Origin: Parasegetibacter sp. NRK P23
Lineage (GTDB): Bacteria; Bacteroidota; Bacteroidia; Chitinophagales; Chitinophagaceae
Length of the DNA: 50,401 bases
Direction: 5' to 3'
NCBI RefSeq assembly: GCF_023721715.1
Contig: NZ_JAMDLG010000032.1
Span: 1 to 50,401 of the forward strand
The notes under the pieces were generated by a model. The model was not told the DNA's origin. It ran no database searches and worked only from the letters and a program-made list of their open reading frames with translations. Positions within the stretch are counted from its first letter, which is position 1, and each line of letters opens with the position of its first letter. Of the stretch, positions 19,165 to 27,349 are shown piece after piece. The translations under genes were made by a program, and so were the position numbers.

Positions 19165-20019
19165 TCAGGAACTCAGCGTCCCATATTTCCCATTCTTCGC
19201 GTCCTCAATAGCCTGTTCCACTTCTTCTGCCGTATTCATCACAAAATTATCCTTTGCCGCAACCGGTTCTTCGATGGATTCTGCGGAAAGGAACAACAAC
19301 TGTGCATCTTCCAGCGCCAGTACTTCCACATCTGAATACTCCTTATCGAAAACCACAAGATGGTGTTGGGCTACATGAGTGCCATTCACTTCAATACTAC
19401 CCTTTGCCACATACAGCAGCGTCCAGTACCCCGGGATTGCTTCCAGTTTTACCTCCGCCGCTCTTTCCACTTCTCCGATCATCGAAATGATGGGGGTGAA
19501 CTGCTGAATCGGGCCTGTTTTCCCTTCATAGTTTCCGCTTGCCAGCCGGAATTCAACACCTTCTTTCACCAGCACTTTAGGCAATTCTTCTTTGTTTGCT
19601 GCCTGGTAGAAAGGATCTTCCCATTTCCGTGCGGCAGGTGCATTGATCCAGAGTTGGATGAACTCGTGCGTTCCGCCGGAAGCCAGCAGTTCAGGCGTGG
19701 GGCCTTCGCTGTGCAGCACCCCTTTGCCCGCGAACATCCACTGCACGCCGCCTGCTTTAATCACTTCATCGTTGCCCGCGTTATCGCGGTGGAAACCTTC
19801 TCCCTGCAACATAAAAGTATAGGGTGAAAAGCCGCGGTGCGGGTGCGGATGAATGCGTTCCTTGTGTCCGGGAGGAATGTGTTTCGGACCGCCGTGGTGG
19901 ATCACGATGAACGGGTTGGCGAACCTGAAATCCTTGTGGGGAAGGGGCTGTAATATGGTTTCGTCTTCTGTTATTTTCTTTTCTCTTCCCAGGAGGATAT
20001 GCGCGATGTTCTTTTTCAT
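19165..20019 (-). CDS. Pirin family protein
   Basis: The 284-residue bicupin matches pirin. The N-terminal cupin holds the metal ligands His57, His59, His103 and Glu105 (HPHPHRGFSPYTFM and GKGVLHSEGP), corresponding to the iron site of human pirin and of bacterial YhhW-type quercetinase-like proteins. The C-terminal cupin is shorter (VAKGSIEVNGTHVAQHHLVVF). A pirin can act as a quercetin dioxygenase or a redox sensor; which applies is not shown by context. The final 40 residues are an acidic extension. Confidence 0.9.
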   Translation of the reverse strand: MKKNIAHILLGREKKITEDETILQPLPHKDFRFANPFIVIHHGGPKHIPPGHKERIHPHPHRGFSPYTFMLQGEGFHRDNAGNDEVIKAGGVQWMFAGKGVLHSEGPTPELLASGGTHEFIQLWINAPAARKWEDPFYQAANKEELPKVLVKEGVEFRLASGNYEGKTGPIQQFTPIISMIGEVERAAEVKLEAIPGYWTLLYVAKGSIEVNGTHVAQHHLVVFDKEYSDVEVLALEDAQLLFLSAESIEEPVAAKDNFVMNTAEEVEQAIEDAKNGKYGTLSS

Positions 20020-20204
20020 GAAAGGATGTTTTGAAGCATAAATGTACGGCTATATCCTTTTCCGGAAATTGGTGAAATGAACGTATCTGATGTTGATTTC
20101 GTTCAGGGCAGAAGATGGTAGCCGGTTAACCTGAAACATTGGCCCGGAGCGCTCTTGAGGGGGTAGCTCCTGACGAATGGTTAAATCACCCTGGTGAAAA
20201 CACG

Positions 20205-20242
20205 GTCCCCGGTGGCACCGCTATAGCGGTGCCACCGGGGAC
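20205..20242. repeat. Perfect 38-bp GC-rich palindrome
   Basis: Positions 20205-20223 and 20224-20242 are exact reverse complements (19-bp arms, no spacer, centre CTATAG). It lies between the tex stop (20273) and the pirin start (20019), both on the minus strand. After it, on the minus strand, comes CGTGTTTTC, so it could act as a terminator for tex, but it lacks a long T-run and looks more like a REP-type palindrome. Confidence 0.8.
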
Positions 20243-20272
20243 GGGGAAATCACTGTATGCGACCGGGGAAAA

Positions 20273-22546
20273 TCACCGTTTAAATTTCGACTTCAGCATC
20301 GCCAGCGCATCTTCCATGGAAGCCGGTTCTTTCGACTGTGGCTTTCTATCCATGGGTTTCTGTCCGCCCTGAACATGTTTTTTCGGTCGCAAAGAACCAT
20401 TCTCGCTGGCTTCCTTAATGGATAAACTGATCCGCTTGCGTGCGATATCCACTTCCAATACCTTCACTTTTACTTTCTGCTGCAACTTTACCGCTTCATT
20501 CGGGTTGCTGATGTAATTCGTGCTGAGGTGAGAAATATGCACCAGTCCGTCCTGCTTCACGCCAATATCCACGAAAGCGCCGAAGGCGGTGATGTTGGTC
20601 ACAACACCCGGCAGTATCATACCGGGAGCCAGGTCCTCTATTTTGGAAATGTTCGGGTCGTATTCAAAAACGGATATTTCATCTCGGGGATCACGACCTG
20701 GTTTTTCAAGTTCTTTCATGATATCTTCCAACGTCAGCAATCCCACTTCTTCGTTTACATATTGCCGTAACTGTATCTTTTTCCGTAATTCCTGTTGCTG
20801 AATGAGGGAGGATACATCTGCTTTCAGGTCGTCTGCCATTTTCTCCACAACCGGGTAACGTTCCGGGTGTACTGCTGAATTATCCAATGGATTTTGCGCA
20901 TCGGGAATGCGAAGAAATCCCGCGCATTGTTCAAATGCTTTTTCGCCCAGGCGCGGCACTTTCATCAGTTCTTTCCTGCTTTTGAACGGCCCGTTCTCTT
21001 TCCTGAATTTAATGATATTCTCTGCGAGCGATGGCCCAAGTCCGGAGATGTAAGCGAGGAGGTGTTTGCTCGCCGTATTCAGGTTTACGCCAACTTTATT
21101 CACGCAACTGATCACCACGCGATCAAGACTTTGCTTCAACTGCGTTTGGTTCACATCGTGCTGGTACTGTCCCACACCAATGCTTTTGGGGTCAATCTTC
21201 ACCAGTTCTGCTAACGGATCCATTAACCTTCTTCCAATGGAGATGGCACCACGAACGGTTACATCGTATTCCGGAAATTCTTCCCGCGCCGCTTCCGAAG
21301 CGGAATACACGGATGCTCCGCTTTCGCTTACCATGAATACGAGCACCCGGTTTTCAAAGGAAATATTGCGAACAAAAGATTCCGTTTCTCTTCCTGCTGT
21401 ACCGTTCCCGATGGCAATGGCGGCGATATCATATTTTTTCACCCAGGTTTCAATCAGGTGTTTTGCTTCTTCCTGCTTATAATTCTTTTCCAGCGGGTAA
21501 ATCACATCGTTGGCCAGCAGGTTACATTGTGCATCTAACGCTACCACCTTGCAACCGGTTCTGTAACCAGGGTCTATTGCCAATACGGGTTTCATGCCCA
21601 GGGGTGCGGCCAGCAGCAACTGGCGCAGGTTTTCCGCGAACACTTCTATGGCTTCAGCATCGGCTCTTTCCTTGGCCAGCGCGCGCATTTCATTTTCCAG
21701 CGAAGGCTTCAGGAGTCGTTTGTACGCGTCTGTTCCTGCAAGCTGTACCTGCTGCGCAAAAGGAGTGTTATTTTGGACGAATTGTTTTTGAATAGTATCC
21801 AGGGCATCTTCTTCTTCGGGTTGAATGGAAGAGTAGAGAATGCCTTCAGCTTCGCCGCGGAACACTGCTAATACACGATGGGATGGGCATTTGGCGAAGG
21901 GTTCATCGAAAGCGAAGTAATCTTTGTATTTCTGTCCTTCTTCTTCCTTACCAGTTACCACGAAAGATTTCAGCAATGCTTCCTTCGTGAAAAGATTACG
22001 GAGTTTATCGCGCAATACCGCGTCTTCGTTGATCCATTCGGCAATAATATCGCGTGCGCCTTTTAATGCTTCTTCCGATGAGGCTACCTGCTCGTTGAGG
22101 AAGGTGGTCGCAAGGGCTTCGGGATCGCCGGCTCCCTGTTCAAATATGATTTTCGCCAGCGGTTCCAGTCCTTTTTCGATGGCCATCACCGCCCTGGTTT
22201 TGCGTTTGGGTTTGTAGGGAAGATAGATATCCTCGAGGGTGGAAAGCGTCCAGGTGGATTGCAGTTTCTCGAGCAGTTCCGGTGTCATCTTTTCCTGCTC
22301 GGTTATGGTTTTGATGATGAATTCGCGCCGTTGGTCGATCTCTTCGAATTTCTTTTTCAGGTCCTGGATGGAGGCGATCTGCACTTCATCGAGGTTGCCG
22401 GTCACTTCTTTTCTGTATCGGGAGATGAAGGGAACGGTGGAACCTTCGTCCAGCAGTTGCATGGTGCTGGCTGCCTGTTTGCGGTTAATGTTCAGTTCCT
22501 GTGCGATGCGTTCCGCGTGTACGGTGTTGATGATCTCGTTGCTCAT
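20273..22546 (-). CDS. tex: Tex family RNA-binding transcription accessory protein
   Basis: Tex binds nucleic acids and affects transcription and RNA fate. The 757-residue protein has the full domain order: N-terminal helical Tex domain, YqgF/RNase H-like domain (VLAIDPGYRTGCKVVALD), a helix-hairpin-helix pair (NTASKHLLAYISGLGPSLAENI and PFKSRKELMKVPRLGEKAFEQCAGFLRI), and a C-terminal S1 domain (GMILPGVVTNITAFGAFVDIGVKQDGLVHISHLS) followed by a basic tail. It is divergent from the trp operon, sharing a 110-bp gap with the trp leader. Confidence 0.95.
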   Translation of the reverse strand: MSNEIINTVHAERIAQELNINRKQAASTMQLLDEGSTVPFISRYRKEVTGNLDEVQIASIQDLKKKFEEIDQRREFIIKTITEQEKMTPELLEKLQSTWTLSTLEDIYLPYKPKRKTRAVMAIEKGLEPLAKIIFEQGAGDPEALATTFLNEQVASSEEALKGARDIIAEWINEDAVLRDKLRNLFTKEALLKSFVVTGKEEEGQKYKDYFAFDEPFAKCPSHRVLAVFRGEAEGILYSSIQPEEEDALDTIQKQFVQNNTPFAQQVQLAGTDAYKRLLKPSLENEMRALAKERADAEAIEVFAENLRQLLLAAPLGMKPVLAIDPGYRTGCKVVALDAQCNLLANDVIYPLEKNYKQEEAKHLIETWVKKYDIAAIAIGNGTAGRETESFVRNISFENRVLVFMVSESGASVYSASEAAREEFPEYDVTVRGAISIGRRLMDPLAELVKIDPKSIGVGQYQHDVNQTQLKQSLDRVVISCVNKVGVNLNTASKHLLAYISGLGPSLAENIIKFRKENGPFKSRKELMKVPRLGEKAFEQCAGFLRIPDAQNPLDNSAVHPERYPVVEKMADDLKADVSSLIQQQELRKKIQLRQYVNEEVGLLTLEDIMKELEKPGRDPRDEISVFEYDPNISKIEDLAPGMILPGVVTNITAFGAFVDIGVKQDGLVHISHLSTNYISNPNEAVKLQQKVKVKVLEVDIARKRISLSIKEASENGSLRPKKHVQGGQKPMDRKPQSKEPASMEDALAMLKSKFKR

Positions 22547-22565
22547 TGTCTGGATTTCAGGGCGG

Positions 22566-22573
22566 CAAACGTA
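22566..22573 (-). promoter_or_regulatory. Candidate -7 box for tex
   Basis: On the minus strand TACGTTTG (22573-22566) matches TAnnTTTG, 19 nt before the tex ATG. No good TTTG is seen at -33. Confidence 0.35.
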
Positions 22574-22620
22574 CCAAAAAAATCGGGGTGCCGCACGTTA
22601 AATGATGGGTGAAAATAAAT

Positions 22621-22651
22621 TTTGAATTTTCAGTATTGTACCCCAAATTTG
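22621..22651 (+). promoter_or_regulatory. Candidate trp operon promoter
   Basis: TTTG at 22621-22624, a 19-nt spacer, then CAAATTTG at 22644-22651 (one mismatch to TAnnTTTG) gives a near-consensus Bacteroidota promoter. The predicted start of transcription falls within a few nt of the leader-peptide ATG at 22657, so the leader may be translated from a nearly leaderless mRNA. Confidence 0.6.
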
Positions 22652-22656
22652 CAGGC

Positions 22657-22719
22657 ATGATTGGAAAAACACAAAATATTCAGTGGTGGTGGCATACTAA
22701 CCTCAATCGGGGCAGGTAA
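22657..22719 (+). CDS. trpL: trp operon leader peptide (three consecutive Trp codons)
   Basis: A 20-codon frame starts at ATG 22657 and stops at TAA 22717-22719. Its core is IQWWWH: codons 10-12 are TGG TGG TGG (22684-22692). It lies upstream of trpE and ahead of an intrinsic terminator. The codons CGG GGC near its end (22708-22713) carry CGGGGC, which is complementary to the 5' arm of that terminator (22749-22754). This is the classic layout of ribosome-mediated tryptophan attenuation: stalling at the Trp codons leaves 22708-22713 free to form the antiterminator, while a ribosome reaching the stop codon covers it. Confidence 0.85.
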   Translation: MIGKTQNIQWWWHTNLNRGR

Positions 22720-22745
22720 TGCTATTGCTATAATTTACCATATTT

Positions 22746-22778
22746 AAGGCCCCGCTGGATGCGGGGCTTTTTGTTTTT
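22746..22778 (+). terminator. trp attenuator terminator hairpin
   Basis: A 10-bp stem (22746-22755 with 22761-22770, one G-U pair, core GCCCCGC/GCGGGGC) with loop TGGAT is followed by TTTTTGTTTTT. It is a textbook Rho-independent terminator placed 38 nt before the trpE ATG and 27 nt after the leader stop codon. Its 5' arm can instead pair with CGGGGC at 22708-22713 to form an antiterminator. Confidence 0.88.
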
Positions 22779-22815
22779 GACCCATCCGGCAGGCCATACC
22801 AACAGAATTCATGCA

Positions 22816-24231
22816 ATGAAAAAGATCAGGATAGAAACCAGGTACAGAAAGATGCTCTCAGATGTGTTCACGCCCGTGGGTATTTATCTCCGCCTCCGCG
22901 ACCGTTTCCGTGATACAATCCTCCTTGAAAGTACCGACTTCCATGCCGGAGAGAACAGCTACTCTTTTATCGGCATCAACGCCATCGCAGGTATAGAGAT
23001 CAGTAATTTTGGCGGAATGGAGTGCAAACTGCCCGCACAGGAACCTTTCAAAGAAAAGATTAGTTCCCCAGCCGCAGTTCCGAGTTTGCTATGGGATTTT
23101 ATGAAGCGTTTCGACATCGATCCAACACCCAAAGGCATGCCGCCCACACAGGGGTTGTTCGGCTACAGCACATTTGATGCCGTGCAGTTTTTTGACACGG
23201 TTACGCTGGGAAAAACACGGGAGAACACACCTGTGATTCCACTGATGCGGTACCGGTTATACCAGTATATTATCGCCATCAATCATTATAAAGATGAATT
23301 GTATATCTGTGAGAATGTGATCTCCGGGGTGGAAAGTGAAATAGACCTGGTGGAATCATTGATCCGTTCCAAAGATGTGCCGGTGTTTCCCTTTGAAGCC
23401 ACAGGCGCAGAAACATCCAACCTTACAGATGAAGAATACAGGGAAATGGTGCGCAAAGGAATCGCCTCCTGTATGCGGGGCGATGTGTTCCAGATCGTGT
23501 TAAGCCGCCGTTTCCAGCAAGCTTTCCGTGGCGATGAATTTAATGTTTATCGTGCGCTGCGCAACATCAATCCTTCTCCCTACCTGTTCTTTTTCGATTA
23601 TGGCGATTATAAGATGATGGGGTCCTCCCCGGAGAGCCAACTGATCGTGAAGAACAATAAAGCGGTGGTGCATCCCATTGCGGGAACTTTTAAAAGAACC
23701 GGTGATGAAGAAACAGATGCCCGCGAAGCGAAACGTTTACTGGAAGATGCAAAGGAAAACGCCGAGCATGTGATGCTGGTGGACCTGGCCCGAAACGATT
23801 TAAGCAGGTTATGTACCGAAGTTACGGTTACCCAATACCGGCAGGTACAGTATTATTCGCATGTGATCCACCTGGTAAGCGAGGTGACCGGTAAAGTGGC
23901 GGAAGGAACTAACCCGTTTGCATTGATGGCCGTAACCTTTCCCGCAGGAACTTTGTCCGGTGCCCCGAAATTCAAAGCCATGGAACTGATCGATTCCTTT
24001 GAACCCACGCCGCGCAGCTATTATGGCGGCTGCATCGGTTTTGTCGGCTTCGACGGCAGTTGCAACCAGGCCATCATGATCCGCACTTTCCTGAGCCGTA
24101 ATAATACTTTGTACTACCAGGCCGGTGCAGGTGTGGTGGCGAAGTCCAATCCAGAAAATGAATTGCAGGAAGTGAACAACAAACTCGGCGCGTTAAAAAC
24201 CGCTGTAATTACTGCCGCAGGCATTCAATAA
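22816..24231 (+). CDS. trpE: Anthranilate synthase component I
   Basis: TrpE makes anthranilate from chorismate with ammonia from TrpG. The ATG at 22816 (MKKIRIETRYRK) gives 471 residues; an ATG at 22759 lies inside the attenuator hairpin and is rejected. The LLES motif at residues 36-39 is the tryptophan feedback site. The catalytic domain shows MRGDVFQIVLSRRF, PIAGTFKRTGDEE, LVDLARNDL and FPAGTLSGAPKFKAMELI. It heads a seven-gene trp set and is predicted to be controlled both by feedback and by the upstream attenuator. Confidence 0.97.
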   Translation: MKKIRIETRYRKMLSDVFTPVGIYLRLRDRFRDTILLESTDFHAGENSYSFIGINAIAGIEISNFGGMECKLPAQEPFKEKISSPAAVPSLLWDFMKRFDIDPTPKGMPPTQGLFGYSTFDAVQFFDTVTLGKTRENTPVIPLMRYRLYQYIIAINHYKDELYICENVISGVESEIDLVESLIRSKDVPVFPFEATGAETSNLTDEEYREMVRKGIASCMRGDVFQIVLSRRFQQAFRGDEFNVYRALRNINPSPYLFFFDYGDYKMMGSSPESQLIVKNNKAVVHPIAGTFKRTGDEETDAREAKRLLEDAKENAEHVMLVDLARNDLSRLCTEVTVTQYRQVQYYSHVIHLVSEVTGKVAEGTNPFALMAVTFPAGTLSGAPKFKAMELIDSFEPTPRSYYGGCIGFVGFDGSCNQAIMIRTFLSRNNTLYYQAGAGVVAKSNPENELQEVNNKLGALKTAVITAAGIQ

Positions 24232-24266
24232 ATCCATCAGGCATCATTCAATTCAAAACAGTTCAA

Positions 24267-24848
24267 GTGAAAATACTGGTATTCGATAACTACGATTCTT
24301 TTACCTATAACCTCGTACACCTGGTAGAGAAAATCATTCATGGTAAAGTGGAAGTGCACCGCAATGACCAGATTCCATTGGAGAAAGTTGCGGATTACGA
24401 TAAAATCATTCTTTCTCCCGGACCTGGTATTCCCGAAGAAGCGGGACTGTTACTGCCTTTAATCAAACAGTATGCACCCACCAAATCCATTCTCGGCGTT
24501 TGTCTGGGACACCAGGCCATCGCGGAAGCATTCGGTGGAAAACTCACCAACCTGAGCAGTGTTTACCATGGCGTGGCTACGCCCATTGTACAGGCTCCAG
24601 TATTTTCACCTAGAGAAAACGGTATTTTTAACGGGTTGCCTGCCACCATTGAAGTAGGCAGGTACCACAGTTGGGTGGCCGATGAAGCGTCTTTCCCTGA
24701 AGAACTGGAAGTGACCGCGAAAGATGATGCCGGTTTCATCATGGGACTTCAGCACAAAAAATATGATGTGCAGGGCGTGCAGTTCCATCCCGAAAGTGTA
24801 TTGACACCCGATGGGGAAAAGATGCTGAAGAACTGGCTCAAACAATAA
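24267..24848 (+). CDS. trpG: Anthranilate synthase component II (glutamine amidotransferase)
   Basis: The 193-residue class I amidotransferase supplies ammonia to TrpE. The catalytic triad is Cys79 in GVCLGHQAIAE plus His and Glu in GVQFHPESV near the end. The oxyanion strand LSPGPGIPEEAG is typical of TrpG/PabA. It stands alone, not fused to TrpD. In some bacteria TrpG also serves PabB; whether that holds here cannot be seen. Confidence 0.96.
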   Translation: MKILVFDNYDSFTYNLVHLVEKIIHGKVEVHRNDQIPLEKVADYDKIILSPGPGIPEEAGLLLPLIKQYAPTKSILGVCLGHQAIAEAFGGKLTNLSSVYHGVATPIVQAPVFSPRENGIFNGLPATIEVGRYHSWVADEASFPEELEVTAKDDAGFIMGLQHKKYDVQGVQFHPESVLTPDGEKMLKNWLKQ

Positions 24849-24889
24849 CCGTTCAACACCATCTATTCTTCACATTTACATCAGTCGAA

Positions 24890-25882
24890 ATGAAAAAAAT
24901 ACTGCAATACTTATTCGAATACAAATCCCTTCCGCGTGAAAAAGCGAAAGACCTGTTGCTGCAACTGGGCCGCGGACAATTCAATGAACATGAGATCACC
25001 GCTTTCATGACGGTGTTCCTGATGCGGAGTATCACCATCGAAGAACTGCAGGGCTTCCGGGATGCGTTGCTGGAACTGTGTGTGCCCGTTTCTTTTGATG
25101 AAACGCCTGTTCTGGATATCGTAGGTACAGGAGGAGATGGGAAGAACACGTTTAATATCTCCACATTAGCTTGTTTCATTGTAGCAGGTGCCGGCCAGAA
25201 AGTGGCCAAGCATGGGAATTATGGGGCTTCTTCGGTGAGCGGAGCGTCCAATGTAATGGAACAGTTGGGTTATAAGTTCAGTAACTCGAACGATAAACTG
25301 AAAAAAGAACTGGACGAAGCCGGAATATGTTTTCTGCATGCGCCTTTGTTTCACCCCGCGTTAAAAGCTGTGGCGCCCATCCGTAAAAACCTCGGCATGC
25401 GCACGTTTTTTAACATGCTGGGACCAATGGTAAATCCCGCAAAACCAGCTTGTCAACTGGTAGGTGTATATAGTCTTGAAATGGCCCGTATCTACAATTA
25501 CCTTTTGCAACAGGCAGGAACGCCCTTTACCATTATTCACAGCCTGGATGGATACGATGAGATCAGTCTTACGGCCGATACCAAAGTGATCACGCAGGAA
25601 GGCGAACGTATTATGACCCCGGAAATGTTGGGAAAAAGAACTGTCCAGTCACAGGATATATACGGAGGAAATACCGTGGAAGAGGCCGCGAAATTGTTTT
25701 CAAAGATCATCAGGGGAGAAGGATCCTGGGCGCAGAACGCGGTGGTGCTGGCCAATGCGGCGATGGCGTTGAACGGAACGGGTGCGTATGAAAACTATGA
25801 ATCTGCCTATGCCGCGGCGGTAGAAAGTCTGGAAGGAAAAAAAGCATGGAACGCCTTAAATAAACTTTTGGCGCTTCAATAA
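24890..25882 (+). CDS. trpD: Anthranilate phosphoribosyltransferase
   Basis: TrpD transfers phosphoribose from PRPP to anthranilate. The 330-residue protein has the PRPP loop GTGGDGKNTFNIST, KHGNYGASSVSGASNVMEQLG, and the second metal/anthranilate region LGPMVNPAKPACQLVGVYS, followed by DGYDEISL. Length is normal. It lies 41 nt after trpG and 18 nt before trpC. Confidence 0.97.
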   Translation: MKKILQYLFEYKSLPREKAKDLLLQLGRGQFNEHEITAFMTVFLMRSITIEELQGFRDALLELCVPVSFDETPVLDIVGTGGDGKNTFNISTLACFIVAGAGQKVAKHGNYGASSVSGASNVMEQLGYKFSNSNDKLKKELDEAGICFLHAPLFHPALKAVAPIRKNLGMRTFFNMLGPMVNPAKPACQLVGVYSLEMARIYNYLLQQAGTPFTIIHSLDGYDEISLTADTKVITQEGERIMTPEMLGKRTVQSQDIYGGNTVEEAAKLFSKIIRGEGSWAQNAVVLANAAMALNGTGAYENYESAYAAAVESLEGKKAWNALNKLLALQ

Positions 25883-25900
25883 CCATCTCAACAGCAACAA

Positions 25901-26689
25901 ATGAACATCCTCGATACCATCGTCGCCGAAAAAGTAAAGGAAGTAGCTGCAGCTAAAGAAAGAATCAGTAGCTGGGAACTGGAAAAAACGGAACTTTTCG
26001 GTAGAAAAACACTGAGTTTAAAGCAGTTTTTGCTTGATCCGGATAGAACCGGCATCATCGCCGAGTTCAAAAGAAAATCACCTTCCAAAGGTATGTTTAA
26101 TGCCGGGTTGCGTGCTGCGGATATCACGAAGGTCTATGCTGATAACGGCGCTTCCGGCTTGTCAATCCTCACCGATGAGCCTTTTTTCGGCGGAAACAAA
26201 GAGGACCTCACCAGCGCACGTTTCAACGAGGTACCCATCCTTCGCAAAGACTTTATGATCGATGAATACCAGGTGGTGGAAGCAAAGGCCATCGGTGCGG
26301 ATGTTATCCTGCTGATTGCTTCCTGCCTTTCCCCCCAAAGAGTAAAAGAAATGGCTGCCTTCGCCCATTCTTTCGGACTGGAAGTATTACTTGAAATTCA
26401 CGACGATACTGAACTGAAACATATTTGCGATGAAGTGGATATGGTGGGCGTGAACAACCGCGACCTGAAAACATTCACGGTAGATGTGCAGCGTTCCATC
26501 GAATTAAGTAACTTGATCCCCGCCGGGAAGGTGAAAATTTCGGAAAGTGGTATTTCCGATGTGAACACCATCCATCAATTGACTGACTACGGATACAAAG
26601 GATTTCTGATCGGGGAAAGTTTTATGAAACAACCCGATCCTGCGATTGCTTTCTCGGAGTTTGCAAAAAAACTAAAAGAAGCAAGATGA
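25901..26689 (+). CDS. trpC: Indole-3-glycerol phosphate synthase
   Basis: TrpC closes the indole ring to give indole-3-glycerol phosphate. The 262-residue TIM barrel shows IIAEFKRKSPSKG (catalytic Glu and Lys), LSILTDEPFFGG, ILRKDFMIDEYQV (catalytic Lys), VGVNNRDLKTF and ISESGISD. It is a separate protein from TrpF, whose start codon overlaps its stop by 4 nt. Confidence 0.97.
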   Translation: MNILDTIVAEKVKEVAAAKERISSWELEKTELFGRKTLSLKQFLLDPDRTGIIAEFKRKSPSKGMFNAGLRAADITKVYADNGASGLSILTDEPFFGGNKEDLTSARFNEVPILRKDFMIDEYQVVEAKAIGADVILLIASCLSPQRVKEMAAFAHSFGLEVLLEIHDDTELKHICDEVDMVGVNNRDLKTFTVDVQRSIELSNLIPAGKVKISESGISDVNTIHQLTDYGYKGFLIGESFMKQPDPAIAFSEFAKKLKEAR

Positions 26690-27321
26690 GAATTAAAGTA
26701 TGCGGAATGACGCGTCCTGAACAGGTAATGGCCCTCGATGAAATGGAAGTGCCTTTTGCGGGTTTTATTTTCTACCCCAAATCACCCAGGTACGTTTTCA
26801 AACACATGAGCGCGCCCGACCTGAAAAAAATGAAGTTGAAGAAAACCAGTAAAGTAGGGGTTTTTGTAAATACTACGGTGGACGATATTCTGCGTACGGT
26901 AGATGAATGCGGGCTGTACATCGTGCAATTGCATGGAGATGAAACGCCACGGTTTTGCGAACAGGTATCTAATTATGTAACCACAGTGAAAGCATTCCGC
27001 CTCGGCGAAAACGATCCCATCGAGTGGATGATTAAACCCTACATTGATGTGGTGGATATGTTCCTCTTCGATACCGAGGGCGCTGGTTATGGTGGTACAG
27101 GAAAGAAATTCAACTGGGAGGTATTGAAGGGAAAGTACATCAACAAGCCCTTCTTCCTGAGTGGTGGTATTCAGCCTGAAGATACCGATGCGCTTAAACA
27201 ATTTGCTGTGAGTGATGTGGCGAAGGACCTCTTCGCCATAGACATTAACAGTAAGTTTGAAGTGGCGCCCGGCTTAAAAGATATGGATAAGGTGAAAGCC
27301 TTTGTTGACCAATTGAGATGA
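26686..27321 (+). CDS. trpF: Phosphoribosylanthranilate isomerase
   Basis: TrpF carries out the Amadori rearrangement before TrpC. The 211-residue barrel starts MRIKVCGMTRPEQV (catalytic Cys6), has GFIFYPKSPRYV, VQLHGDE, a catalytic Asp in FLFDTEGAGYGGTGKKFNW and FFLSGGIQPED. It is coupled to trpC by a 4-nt overlap. An 18-bp palindrome lies between its stop and trpB. Confidence 0.96.
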   Translation: MRIKVCGMTRPEQVMALDEMEVPFAGFIFYPKSPRYVFKHMSAPDLKKMKLKKTSKVGVFVNTTVDDILRTVDECGLYIVQLHGDETPRFCEQVSNYVTTVKAFRLGENDPIEWMIKPYIDVVDMFLFDTEGAGYGGTGKKFNWEVLKGKYINKPFFLSGGIQPEDTDALKQFAVSDVAKDLFAIDINSKFEVAPGLKDMDKVKAFVDQLR

Positions 27322-27329
27322 TGTTAAAC

Positions 27330-27347
27330 TGATGTGGTACCACATCA
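27330..27347. repeat. Perfect 18-bp palindrome just before trpB
   Basis: TGATGTGGTACCACATCA is its own reverse complement. As RNA it can fold into a 7-bp stem with a GUAC loop, ending 2 nt before the ATG at 27350. It could be a protein-binding operator or a hairpin that affects trpB translation; the sequence alone cannot decide. Confidence 0.75.
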
Positions 27348-27349
27348 AA

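Noticed and set aside
22759-22815. N-terminal extension of trpE from an ATG at 22759
   Set aside because: The ATG lies in the loop of the attenuator terminator and the extra residues are not family-like.
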